Assembly (NCBI GenBank): GCA_015698045.1
Contig: BLAL01000234.1
Span: forward strand, 310,001 to 374,000
DNA: 64,000 nt
Direction: 5' to 3'
DNA from: Rhizophagus clarus
Taxonomy: Eukaryota; Glomeromycota; Glomeromycetes; Glomerales; Glomeraceae
Part shown: one piece after another, positions 37,780 through 49,894 of the stretch
Layout: the number at the start of each line of letters is the position of its first letter
How positions within the stretch are numbered: the first letter of the stretch is position 1
Notes under the pieces: model-generated
What the model saw: only the letters and a program-made list of their open reading frames with translations
Databases searched by the model: none
Told to the model about the DNA's origin: nothing
Made by a program: the position numbers and the translations under genes

Positions 37780-38519
37780 TGATTTTTTTTAATTTATTTT
37801 ATCAGGGTACCCAATTGGTATCTTTAAAATGACGTAAATCAGGTATATTTAGGTTATCAATAGGATATCAATAGAATACCTATTCATTTGCAACTGAATA
37901 TCAATAAGGTTAATCTATTGCTATCCAGTTTTTTTTTTATTTACTTATTTGGATTAACCTATTGATATCTATTTTTCTTATCTGATAGCTTACTGATTAA
38001 TATCATTTTTACTAATTGTATCAATTTATGTACATAATTTACTAAATTGTAATCAAGTGGTTATGTCTGATTGCAAATATTTAGAATCAAATACATATTT
38101 TCAATTGATTTCTAATTGCTATTTAATTGTTAATTTTATTACTACTAATTTATATTGCTAATTTTATTTCAATTAATTACAAATATCAAATTAATGAATT
38201 ATTATAAAATTACATTACATTATTATTCACTACTCTAAATATTCTACTATAATACCTAGCTAATTTGCTTAATCAATAGAATATTAATAATACTAAAATT
38301 TCTCCTGTTTTGTCAGCTCTGACTTTTTAAGGATTCTATTATAAAAAAAAATGGAATACTGTTAGTAATGTTTACTAACATTCCAATTTCATTTGAGTAT
38401 TAATTCTGAGGTGTCCAGAGAGTTTTACAATTCTGATAGCCCAAATGATTAAGTTGGCATTTGAATTCTAAAAAAAAAAGAAAGGAAGATTAGTATTAGA
38501 AATTAAAAAAAAACAATTA

Positions 38520-40190
38520 GAAAAAGCTTACCAGTCTGAAATTGCAACCACAAGAGAATCTAAAAGCTACAAAAAAAAAAGTAGAAGGTCATTAGTATAC
38601 GCCTATATATCTTCTATTTTAAAAAAGCTTTTTTTTAAGCTTACTAGTCTGAAATAGTTCAAGGAGTCTAGAAGCTACAAAAAAAATAAAGTAGAAGGTT
38701 AGTAAAATACGTATTCTACTTAAAAAAAAATAATTTTTTTTTTTTTAAACTTACTGATCTAAAATGGCATCCAAAGGAATCTGAAAGCTACAAAAAATAA
38801 AATAAAATAGAAGGTTAGTATAATACTTCTTAAAAAAAATAAAAAAAATATTTTTTTTTAAGTTTACCAGTCTGAATTGATGTCCAAAGAATCCAAAAGC
38901 TACAAAAAAAAATAAAGTAGAAGGTTAGTATAATGCTTATACCCTTCTATTTAAAAAAATAAATTTTTTTTTTTACTTTTTTAAACTTACCAGTTTGAAT
39001 TGGCTCCCAAGGAATCTGAAAAACTATAAAAAATAAAAAAATAAAAAAGAAGGTTAGCATATGTCTTTTACTTAAAAAAAAATGAAAAAATATTTTTTTT
39101 TTAAGTTTACTAGTCTAAATTGGTGTCCAAAGAGTTTAGAAGCTACAAAAATAAATAAAGTAAAAAGTTAGTATAATGTCTATATGCCTTCTACTTAAAA
39201 AATTTTTTTTACTTTTTTAAGCTTATCAGTCTGAAATAGCGTCCAGAAGGTCTGGAAAGCTATAGAAAAAACAAAGTAGAAGGTTAGTATAATGTCTATA
39301 TGCCTTCTACTTAAAAAAACTTTAACTAACTAGTCTAAAATGGCATCCAAGAGAAGACTGTTAGTATATGCCTATACGTCTTCTACTTAAAAAAAATGTT
39401 TTTTTTTTACTTTTTTAAGTTTAGCAGTCTGGAATGATATTCAGAAAGTCCAGAAAGCTATAGAAAAAAAATAAAGTAGAAGATTAGTATAACATCTATA
39501 CACCTTCTATTTAAAAAAAAACTTTAACTAACTAATCTGAAATGGCGTCTAGGAGATTTAAAAGTTACAAAAAAAAATAGAAAGCTATTAGTATATGCCT
39601 ATAACCTTCTACTTAAAAAAAATGTTTTTTTTTTACTTTTTTAAGCTTAACAGTCCAGAATAATGTTTAGGAGGTCTGGAAAGCTATAGAAAAAGAATAA
39701 AGTAGAAGGTTAGTATTCATTTATATACTTTCTACTTAAAAAAAACTTTATTTAATTAACCAGTCTGAAATGGCGTCCAAAGGAGCTTAAAACTTATAGA
39801 AAAAAATAAAGTAGAAGATTAGTATAAAGCATATATGTCTTTTACTTAAAAAAAAATAAATTTTTTTTTATTTAATTCACCAGTCTGAAATGGTGCCTTT
39901 TACTTAAAAAAAATAAGTTTTTTTTTATTTAACTTATTACCAGTCTGAAATAGTGTACAGGAGGTCTGAAGACTATAAAAAAAATAAAAGGCCATTAGTA
40001 TACGTCTATACCCCTTCTACTTAAAAAAAACTTTTTTTTTATTTAACTTATTATCGATCTAGAATAGTGTTCAGGAGGTTTGGAATCTATAGAAAAAAAA
40101 TAAAGTAGAAGGTTAGTATGACGTATATATATTTTCTACTTAAAAAAAATAAACTTTTTTTTTTATTTAACTCACTGGTCTGATAAAACT
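38520..40190 (-). repeat. Array of about 16 exon-like units, period about 105-120 bp
   Basis: On the plus strand each unit reads (A/T)-run, CTTACCAGTCTGAAATGG, a variable part, AGCTACAAAAAA, AAAGTAGAAGGTTAGTAT, then CCTTCTACTT. On the minus strand this becomes a T-tract ending GTAG or ATAG, a 30-35-nt core (often 33 nt) such as the one ending CCATTTCAGACTG, then GTAAGT or GTAAGC. Cores occur near 38530, 38645, 38755, 38868, 38988, 39108, 39225, 39330, 39422, 39530, 39650, 39760, 39880, 39940, 40055 and 40168. The first six keep both splice-like dinucleotides; later units have lost one or both. The spacer holds a GTAGAAGG/CCTTCTAC stem-loop. No transcript or host gene is evident. Confidence 0.85.
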
Positions 40191-42149
40191 GATTTTAATT
40201 TTTATTTTCTTTCAATTTAGAATAAATTAAAAAAAAGATTATCAACTGTATTAGTAAGTTAGATCAGTAAGTTAGATGACCAACCAAATTGCAACTGCTT
40301 ATCGTAACTGATCATATTGATTTATTTGAGTCATTTTTTTAGAATTTCAATATCGATTTTTAATACAATTACTACTGCTAGGAGGGAAAGGCAAGCACAT
40401 CAAAAAATATGAAGAATGATGTTTCGTAAGATTTGAATGTCATAATGAGTTCCAGTATTAATGTTAGTTATAGGGAGTAGTTAATGTAATTTTTTTTTTC
40501 TTAAGATTGGTTATGCAAACAGAGAAAAATAAATATTTTTTTTTAAAAAAAAATCAGTTTTCAAGAAAGTTAATTTTAATTTATAAAACAAAAAGATTTT
40601 TTTTTTAAAGTTTTTTTAACTTCAAATTATTTAGTATATAGTAATACTGGTTATTAGTTAAAAGTTATAGGTCACATCTAATTTGGTTAATCTTAGTTAG
40701 ATGGGTTTATTTTAATAGGTTCATATAAGTTAGCAGTAAGGGTAGATAAATCTAATCTTATCTGTTAAATTTACTGTATTTTTTTTTCTTTGTCTATTTT
40801 GTTTTTTTAATAAAATTAGTTAAATATAACCTTTAATTATATAAAAAAAAAAAAAAAAATTAATTATATAATTAATTATATTATAAACATAAATCAAAAT
40901 ATATAAAAAGAAAAAAAATAAAATAAAAAATTATCTATTAGTTTATATAATTAATATCAAAAATTTGTAAATTATAATTTATAAAAACTATAATCTGATC
41001 TCAATATAATGAACCTATAATATAATGAACTTTTGATTTACTGAATTTTTTTTTAAGAACTAATATCATAATATTTAAAAAATCTTGATATATTAAATAT
41101 TACTATATAAAATTCTATATAATATATATTGAATTTTTATTAATTTATTATTTATAATAAAGTATATTAAAAAATATTTGATATATTACTAAATATGATT
41201 ATTTAACTAGATTTATGTCAATTCTAATAATTAATTCTTATTAAAATTAAGTTTTTAAATTATATAGCATATTTATATACTAAACTTTTACTGTAAGTTT
41301 ATGAAAATTTGATATATAAAGAGATTTATATACCAAATATCTATTATATACTGAATTTTTGTTCTTGAATTATAAGTTTAATATATTGAGATTTGGCTGT
41401 ATATATCATATAATATCTGGTATTTCATAGAATTATGATGCCAATTATTTTACTTATATTTAACATATAGTATTATTTATTACTAGCTAATAACAGTTTT
41501 TATTTTATATTTACATTAAAAAATTAGGTAAATAAAATAATTATTAAAATTAAATATCTCTCAAATTTGCTTTAATATTGATATGGTATTCAATTTATTA
41601 TAATCATTAAGGTTATTAGAAATATAACTATTATTAAATACTTTATTATTTAATATTACAGTTAATATTTTATAATTGTTATTATATATCTGGACAACTC
41701 TTTTTGCTAACGTGCTGACTAAAAATTCTGCAAAAAAAATAATTTTTATTTTTTATATTTGCAATGCATTTCAGATACCAACATACTATAGTTATAACTT
41801 CTACACACAAAACATGTACATACAACACATATGATGAGTTTGTAAACCACTTTATTAGAATATTTTTTAATAACTTCTATAGGTTCTCTGCTATCAACCT
41901 GTATTTTATTTTGAACAAAACAGGACTAGTGAAGTGGAAGAAGGCCACTTAAAGAAGTCTCTACGCAAAAATACTAGTGACTATACTATTTATACAACAG
42001 ACTAAATAAGTACAATTCACTGACAAGCTAGCAACCATTCTTTTTACACACCTTATTTTGACTTTCATTATGGTGAAGAAATTCTATTCCAAAAAACAGA
42101 GCTGATAAAAACAGGATGCATAAATAACGCATCACACATTCTATCATCA
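40191..42149. other. Gene-poor AT-rich DNA
   Basis: Very AT-rich; no gene that I can support. A 62-codon frame at 41764-41952 has no recognisable feature. Confidence 0.5.
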
Positions 42150-43530
42150 ACTATTATACAAAAGATGGATTTAGATAAAATATCACCTGATCAGTACCAA
42201 TCAAATTATATGAACCTTTACATAACTACTGATATGTCAACGCTAAAAGGTAAAGGTAAAGACAAGAAGAAAACTAAAACTCTTATAATTGACATTATAG
42301 ACGAAGCTTTTCAGCAACTGGTTATCTCATAGACTAAGATCACATAAGAGTTTCCTTCACAGCCGCTTCTTCTGCTTAACTTAATCGTAACATTTAGTGA
42401 GTTTTCAGCATCTATCCCTGAATCATTAGGTAAAGACAAGAAAATTAAGACACAAGATATCAAGGCTTCTCACATCATTACCAGATATCAAGCTCCTCCT
42501 GGATGTAATTTTGTTCATGATATCCTACTATACAATATATTTGCAAAGTGAAATAACTATGAGTTGTTATCTCACCTATCCACCTCACCTAGGGCAATAT
42601 TATTTCAATATCATCTAAATGTTAATACTGTTTGATGTAAACTGGTAACTTCTGAATTTTTCAGTAGTTACGAGACACAGTAGATGGTACCGCTCACAGG
42701 CTTATCTATACGATAGTTCTCGGTATCATGGAATCTTTAAAAATGAAAAGAATGTGAAAAATTTCAAGCTGCGATTATTAATCTGCCTGAATCAATGACT
42801 ACAGCTATGTTTATAGAATTCTAACATAACGCATTTCTCAGCAAATTAAATATTAAAATGTTTAAAGAAGTTAAATCTCTAGACAGATCACGAAAAGTAG
42901 TGGGTTGCTTTGAATTCTGGAAATACTTACACAAGTGCATCAGTAATCACACTCTTTGGTATGATAATAATGTATCATGGTGCAAGCATACCACTCTCCA
43001 ACTGGTTTCTCCTTCCAAGAAGATCACCTCTATATTCTCACATATGGCTAAGTTATAGATACCACCCAAATCCAAAATAATTTGGAATTATGGCAGCCCA
43101 AATGTACAAATTTAAATTAATTTACAAATTACATATATAAATTTTGCAATTTGTACATTTGGGATTTGGGAATTATGCTGTCAAAATGTACAAATTAATT
43201 TGGGATTTACTTAAAATAATTTGGATAGCATCTATAGGCTAAATATTCCAAGAAGAATAAAGGCAATAATAACTTTTCTAATAATTTCAGTAAATCTACT
43301 CTTGTGACTGGATTTAATCAGATCTAATTAAGTAATTCATGGTACAAAAATTCATTATCTCAACAGAAAGATTCGAATATTGCGAAAGAACTGAAGAAGT
43401 CAAAACAGGAACATGGGTCTAAGTCTAAGATCTCCAACTCTCCAAGCATGATCTATATGCAGAAGTCACCACAATGAAGAAGATATTGGATGAGTTAACA
43501 TGTAATCTAAAACAGTCATGAGAAACTCAT
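42150..43530 (+). pseudogene. Broken retroelement ORF1/gag-like gene, split by a MITE
   Basis: Plus-strand fragments in one general order read KISPDQYQSNYMNLYITTDM, LKGKGKDKKKTKTLIIDII, an EFSASIPESLGKDKK stretch, then RSRKVVGCFEFWKYLHKCIS with HTLWYDNNVSWCKHTT, and after an insertion NNNFSNNFSKSTLVTGFNQI and KELKKSKQEHGSKSK. Lys/Asn-rich sequence with paired Cys residues followed by a basic tail resembles ORF1 proteins of retroelements repeated in Rhizophagus. Stops and frameshifts are frequent. No ORF2 follows, so this is a deleted remnant. The family call is by resemblance only. Confidence 0.45.
43054..43240. repeat. MITE-like element inserted in the retroelement remnant
   Basis: TATAGATACCACCCAAAT at the left and ATTTGGATAGCATCTATA at the right are imperfect terminal inverted repeats. 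Internal AATTTGTACATTTGGG words occur in both orientations. TA/TATA at both ends suggests a TA target. Coding-like sequence resumes on the far side (GCTAAATATTCCAAG). Confidence 0.7.
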
Positions 43531-43979
43531 AAATGTTACTTAGCATTATAGACTAGTCTTTTTATACAAAATTTTTTTTCTTCTATTTTTCCCTTTATCA
43601 TTTATAGTTTATTAATAGTTAGGTGAATGATTAGACTGGCACAGGTCAAATGAAGATTTTACTCTATTTAAAATAGCCTTTGCCGATATTTAAATTGTAA
43701 TATTTCGTAATTTTACATCATAGGATTTTTGAAATTATTTATTATACTAATAAATATAAGATACTATTCTAAATATTCTACTTGTTTTGTACATTGAATT
43801 CCCAGTTGGTTCGATTTCACAAACAATGACTGAAGTATTCATAAGGTTGAACAGTGATAATCGAAACTGATGAGATCGCATTGATAAGGCCTATTCCTAA
43901 AAAGTTAATTAATCACATTTAATTAAACGCTATTTAATTGTACTATTTTTTTTTTCAAAAAAAAACTTTCTTTTTGAAA

Positions 43980-44560
43980 GAAGAGTCTGCCTCCTATACC
44001 GTTTGCCGTCGTGCATAGTGTGTTATAGGAAAGGTGGGCTAGGTGGCCACCTAAAGTTTGTAAATAACTCTGGTACCAAAGTTGATGATCTATTTACTAT
44101 ACATAGACCTCTCACTTCAAATTTTGGTTATGATAATTCCGCCTCCTCTGTCGTATTATTCATCGAAGTCTAAATAGATATCATTATGACTTATGAGTAA
44201 AATATTTACAATAATAATGTAAATTCTTTAATCATAGTTAAAATAGGCATGATGGGATAACTCATATATCATGAGCTCTGTCTGTGCGAAGTGCCGTTTT
44301 ATTTATAATCAAAGTAGACTTAAGTCGTAAGTAACTTTGATTATCATTGATTAGGAAAGTACATGCAATGAAAATCCTTTATCAAGGGGTAAAATAGGCA
44401 TGATGGGATAACTCATATATCATGAGCTCTGTCTGTGCGAAGTGCCGTTTTATTTATAATCAAAGTAGGCTTAAGTCGTAAGTAACTTGATTATAACAAT
44501 AATGATTATTGGAGAATTAAGTTGCAACATTTTTAAACATTTTTGAATAAGTGCCGTATT
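43980..44560. repeat. Non-coding repeat region with a 106-bp direct duplication
   Basis: The segment 44239-44345 recurs at 44390-44495 with few changes (TAAAATAGGCATGATGGG, CTCATATATCATGAGCTC, GAAGTGCCGTTTTATTTATA). With the upstream GC-richer stretch at 43985-44110 this may be the 3' UTR of the deleted retroelement at 42150; that link is inference. Confidence 0.6.
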
Positions 44561-44599
44561 AATTTAATGTAATTGTTACCCTTTTCAAATAAGAAGGGC

Positions 44600-44830
44600 C
44601 GATTTGCAATACAGCTTTGCCGGCCTTAAATGTATTTATATAGCCAGAATAATTGTTTTATACTTTATGTGATATTTAATTAAAATAAAATAAACCTTTG
44701 ATATCTAAAAATTATTACATGATTAGAGTTATTAATCACAAAGTATGGTGCTTGTATCGTAATGCCGTAATAAAAGACCAATTTGCAATACAACTTTGCC
44801 GGCTCAAAATAAGATCTCTTGTTATCTGAA
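44600..44830. repeat. Repeated CCGATTTGCAATACARCTTT motifs
   Basis: GCCGATTTGCAATACAGCTTTGCCGGC-like sequence near 44610 recurs near 44779 (ACCAATTTGCAATACAACTT). The stretch lies just outside the 3' end of the CACTA-like transposase and could be its left subterminal region. Confidence 0.5.
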
Positions 44831-44996
44831 TTATCTGATTTTTCACGCGGTTAGAATTAATTACAGTATATGTAACCTTTATCGTTATTCTTGTGCCAAA
44901 AAAAAATGATTGTTATAATTTAATCAAATACAAATGCTATAATTGAATTCGCCATTCCGATTTTACATATAATTCATTTTATATTATATAAAGTTT

Positions 44997-47900
44997 TTAA
45001 AACGAAATTTTTTTATTTAAAGGAATCACAGCCATATATTCTTTTGTTTTTCTCGTCCCAGTATCAAAATTACATTTAATGAATTTTTTTATTATATGAT
45101 GTATGAATATAATACTGTCTCTTCTCATATCATAAAACTCATTTGTCCATAATTCCATATTACATGATTTTATGTCGTTATCTACTTGGTAATAATATCT
45201 TGTACTATGATCTTGAACCGGTTTGTACCATTTGACTAATGCTAATGAATGGGTTAATGATCGTGAACTATTTAAATGAATAGTATGCTCAAAATAAAAT
45301 TGTACTTGATCGGGATAAACATCGATCGATCCATCATAATGTACAAATCGAGCTAATATATATGAGGATTTTTCGTGACGAGCAGCCTGAACAGAACCAT
45401 ATATGTCCGCCCCAATTTTTATTCTCCCATATTGTATAATTCTAGGGTTTACGACAGTACCATTATTTGAACCTATTATAGAGTAGATGGAGATGAAACA
45501 ATAATCATTATACAAACTATTATAAAATTCTACCAGTAGGTCCAAAATTTGGTTTGGAAGGGTAGTTTCTTTGCGCGGTTTCATTAGCAACCCAGGAAAA
45601 CATTCCGTTCCATAAGCCGAATCTTCCTCAATAAGAGATAGTCTTATAAAATTTTGATACTCATCGCTCGCAAAATCATCAAGTGCAGCCAAGCTGCCAA
45701 CAGATTTTCTTGGTTCTATTATCTCCAAGGAGGAAAATAAGTGATCGTTGTCACAATTTGAGAGGAAGTATTGAAGGATTGTATTTTCAGACATAATTCT
45801 TAGTAGTTCAGGTTCAATATTACGTCTGCTATTATTATAAGAACCTACAATTTTTAAAAATAATTAATAACATTGCGATTTTCAAATCGGAAAAATTAAA
45901 TCACGTACCTAAAATTCCATTCATCCATTCAAAGCTATAACACCAGAATGAGGACAAAGGACCATAGTCTAATGCGCATTCACAGATATGAAGACAGAGA
46001 TGCAGATTAAGACTTATTTTTTCTTGACCATATTTTTGTTCAATTAATTTGTTCATCTCTATCAGTCTTGTAAACGCTTCATTTAACATATTTTTTTGTA
46101 GCTCTCGGTTTGTTAAGATCTTGCAAGCGCGCACGAAATATGCAAGAATTTTTCGGTCGATGTATCCAAGGAAACTCCATGTGATAGGTATTGCAAAAAT
46201 TAACATGAAGGTTTTCCACATGTCCGTCGTGAAACTTGAGAATCCTTCACCGGTAGTTATTCTGACAGGGCGGCGTCCAAGGTCACTTGGGAACTTTATC
46301 ATGTCAGCTCTTTCTTGCATAATTTTGAGCTTTTCGTTATTTAATATACCTTCGCTTATCCAGAGTTTTGTTACGATCTATTTCGCAACACCGAAAAAAA
46401 GGCAATGCATAGGATCAACCATGCAAAAGCGAACAGGATTAAAATAAAGCAAGCAGTATATCTCCGACCAGCGAACATGATGTTCAGAGACATGGGCTCT
46501 TCGTGCTTCTTCAGTTGCACATTGTTTCCACTCACTTGCTTTTTCTCTTATTTCATTAATATCTCGCTCAACAAACCAGTCGTCTAAATCTGCAAACCCC
46601 CCAAAATTTGGTTGATTGTTTATAAAATTTGCCGATTTGTAACATCGATAGCATGCAATACGAGCTGAGATGAAACCACATAATTTCCGAGACGCAGGGA
46701 CGTCGCTAGAACAGCCAATGATTGCACCACGGACAAATCGACCGTTGTTGTGTTCGTTTGTTTTTATAAAATAGCCATTCCACAAACGATTTAACTGGTT
46801 AACGATCAGATACAAATAATTGTTAATTTCATGTTGGCTTGGTTCTTTCAGACCAGGCATTACTGCTAGTGTGAGAATATTGTGTGGCTTGAAGCGTTCA
46901 TTACGCGGCAAATTACAAAAAATGGCATAAATCACACCAACAGAATATTGTGAATTTACGAATGGCTGGAACCAATTCATATTTAACATTAATCTGATAT
47001 GAGTATCGGCAAATTCTTTTGTAAAAAACAGCGCACCATCATCATCTGTAAAACTTTTCCAGACCCTACCATCATAGATATCAAATAAAGCTTCAGTTCC
47101 GTTTTTCCTTTCTGACCACTTCCGACATGACATTTCAAAATTTTTGCGATTAAAAAAAAGGGTCAATTGTTGCTTAATATTTATTAACGGGAATGTCATT
47201 ATCGGATGAAAAATGGGATTATTACTACTATTATTACTATCTATTTTCGTTAATAGAGGGTTATTGCATTGTTGTCGAAATCGTTCTATTCTGTGATTTG
47301 GATAGTTTACAAAACTGCAAGTTGGTATTTCAGTATTGTCTAATAATTCTTTTATATCATACAATTTGTGACATCTGTCACAGGCTGCATATTTAATTAT
47401 CGTTGTGAATATGTCCAACACCTTTTTAGCCATATATAAAGAGGAAGGAAAAGATGAAAATTTATTTTCATCTATTGTCAAAAGAAAAAATCTTAAGAAC
47501 TTGAACAAAGAATCTATAGCTACATTGGAAAGTTTAAATCGTTGTTGATATTGTAATATCCACAAAATAGTCCAAGTATAATTATCATTAATGTTAATGT
47601 TAGGAAAAATTGGTTCGCCGTCATCGAAATCTGTTGATGCAAAATTGACTTCCTCATCGTCATCATCTTCATAATCATCAGAATAATTAGAATCGCTATC
47701 TTCAGTATCTCCATTTTTATCGTCATCATCTTCAGAATCCCCATCTTGATCATTCTCGTTTCTTACATTATCCAATAATAAATTTTCAAGAACAAGATCG
47801 GATATTTTTCCTTTCTTTATCGTTCGATGTTTTGCCGATTCATGTATAGGTGTCTTCTTTGTTAAAAAGAAATAGTTTCTTGTGAGTAATGGTTCAATAT

Positions 47901-48212
47901 CTTCGGACAATGGTTCAATATCTTCGGACAATTGTTCAATATCTTCAGATAATTGTTCAGTTATATCAGGTGATGTATCATTTATCCCTTGTATTGGGTC
48001 GCATTCCATTACATCTTCATCAACAGCATCAGATGATATAACATTTGAAGAACCTTCTTGATAATTGTTACCAAAATTATTATTCGCATTAGATTTTAAT
48101 TTATATTTTAACTCATGTTTCAGTTTAGTCCTTGGATCAACCAATTTACCGTTACATTCTTTACAGAAACAATGCACTTTGGTTCTGGTTCTTGTATCTA
48201 AAGATTCTGACA

Positions 48213-48213
<1 letters not shown>
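44997..48213 (-). CDS. CACTA/Tnp2-like transposase with one in-frame TAG
   Basis: Exons 48213-45909 and 45844-44997 join across a 64-bp GTACGT...TAG intron, giving NGILG/SYNNSRRNIEPELLR. Length is 1050 codons. Order: a Cys pair (CFCKEC, near residue 17); a long acidic Ser/Asp-rich region; a conserved core with WFQPFVNSQYSVGVIYAIF, AVMPGLKEPSQHEINNYLY, GCSSDVPASRKLCGFISA and CYRCY; then DPMHCLFFGVAK, typical of Tnp2-like transposases; and FWCYSFEWMNG, a likely position of the catalytic Glu. Codon 612 (46378-46380) is TAG directly after GVAK, where relatives carry Trp; the frame continues unbroken. I chose the ATG at 48213 because the longer frame only adds a poly-Lys run from a poly(T) tract. 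Confidence 0.75.
46378..46380 (-). other. In-frame TAG in the CACTA transposase
   Basis: Reads GCG AAA TAG ATC GTA ACA AAA, with both flanks in the same frame and conserved. TGG to TAG (CCA to CTA on the plus strand, a CpA context) is the simplest origin. It truncates the protein before the likely catalytic Glu. Confidence 0.75.
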
Positions 48214-48243
<30 letters not shown>

Positions 48244-49894
48244 GAATTGCAAATCAATCTAATTGGTTCGGCAATCCCGATTCTTGATCCATTTTTGTCA
48301 AGGCACAGCTTGGTAATTAAGCTATTTTGATAATAACACATGACAATGATGTCAAGACCAATGTATTTTATCAAATACTAAAATATAATTTTATTTTTGC
48401 TAATTCTCTAATTAAATTTGGTATTAAGGGATATAATTATACTAGAAAATTTTTTCAAATTCAATTAATCCAATTCTTGAAACATGTCAATCGACTTACT
48501 AATAAATCTCATATATCATCACGAATTCGAAAGATCCAAATAATTTAAGTAGAGATGTAGCAATTTCCTATTCACAGATCAAAATGCGAGAGTTATAAAA
48601 AAAGTGTCTTAGTTGTTCGCAACTGCAACAACATCAAAATTTAACACTTGGCCTATTCTTTCGAATATATCAAAAATTAGGAAAAACTATATTTCATTTT
48701 TTTTTTATATATTTTCTTTCAAGTCATCAATTTCTAGTACATCAGTATCATTTAAAGCTGTTAACGAGATATCAAATATTTATTATTTTATCTTTTATTG
48801 AGTCGCTTACAATATTACGTTGAGTTATAGCATATATACGTTTATTCTAACAATCAGTCATGGTTAAAATTACTTGTTAATTAATAGAATTGTTTTAATA
48901 AATCTTTAATTCTTCTTTTGCCCTTGGCAGTTGGCACAGACGTACAGTTTGTTAATACCACGTGACTAGATAGTGCATAAATGTCACTCGTCGTGATTGG
49001 CAGGAGCTATAAAGATTGTTTGCATTTACCGCGTTTACCATGCACGTTCTACAAATTGGTGATTTCCAATTTGTTTACGTTTACTATAAATTTGCTCGTG
49101 AGTATGGTACATTTGCGTACGTTTACCACGCTTTCTTTCTTTTTTCTCCACGTTTTAGTACGATGCAACAAATTTTCTTTGTTGCCTTTCGTTTTTTTCG
49201 TTAATGATTGATGATATTTTTCGCCTTATTTTTCGCCTTATTTTTCGTCGGCTTAACAAAGTAAGCATATTTCTTTTCGCCAATTATATTTTCTGTCAGA
49301 AAAACCAGCTTCCGTAAGTATAACTTTATCAAGCTTCAAATGTGTTATTATTAATTTGGACATGTTATTTATGATAATGATATAATATTTAGTTTATTAA
49401 TATATTTTAATTAATTCATTGATATACTTTATTGATATATTTTAATTAATTTATTGATATTTTTAATTATTAATTGTTTACTGATATATTTTAATTAATT
49501 TATTGATATATTCTATTAATTGATAACGCTATAATATTTAGTTTATTGATATATTTTAATTAATTGATAGCGATATAATATCTAGTTTACTGATATATTT
49601 AAATATTGATTGATTTATCTTAATTTAATTAATGTAGTTTACTGATTATTTTAAATAATACATTTTAATTAATTGAAAGCGATATAATATCAAGTTTATT
49701 TAATTTATTGATTTATTTTAATTAATATTGATAGCGATATATTTTATTAAATGATAACGAGTCTTATTAATTTAATCTATCTTTTATTTTAATCAGACGA
49801 TAACAAAAATGGTTCAGAAGACGTAAGTAACGGTTATATATAGAGCCTTTGTTTCTTGTTTAATCTTTAAATTATCAAATTATCAAATATCATA
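48214..49894. promoter_or_regulatory. Divergent intergenic region between transposase and companion gene
   Basis: The two genes point away from each other, so both promoters must lie here. Near 48214-48240 is a 26-bp poly(T) run. Near 48956 is CCACGTGAC, an E-box-like word. Around 49020-49135 GTTTACC/GTTTACG words recur. The stretch 49380-49760 is built of GATATATTTTAATTAATT-like repeats with GATAGCGATATAATAT. A 5-codon leader exon (ATGGTTCAGAAGAC, then GTAAGT) at 49810 could also start the companion gene. Confidence 0.5.
49380..49760. repeat. AT-rich short tandem repeats in the divergent region
   Basis: Irregular repeats of TATTGATATATTTTAATTAA, with AGCGATATAATAT inserts about every 90-130 bp. 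Confidence 0.7.

Noticed and set aside
48981-49211. Two overlapping plus-strand frames rich in Phe and Val
   Set aside because: Short, overlapping, in repeat-like GTTTACC DNA upstream of the companion gene, with no recognisable domain.
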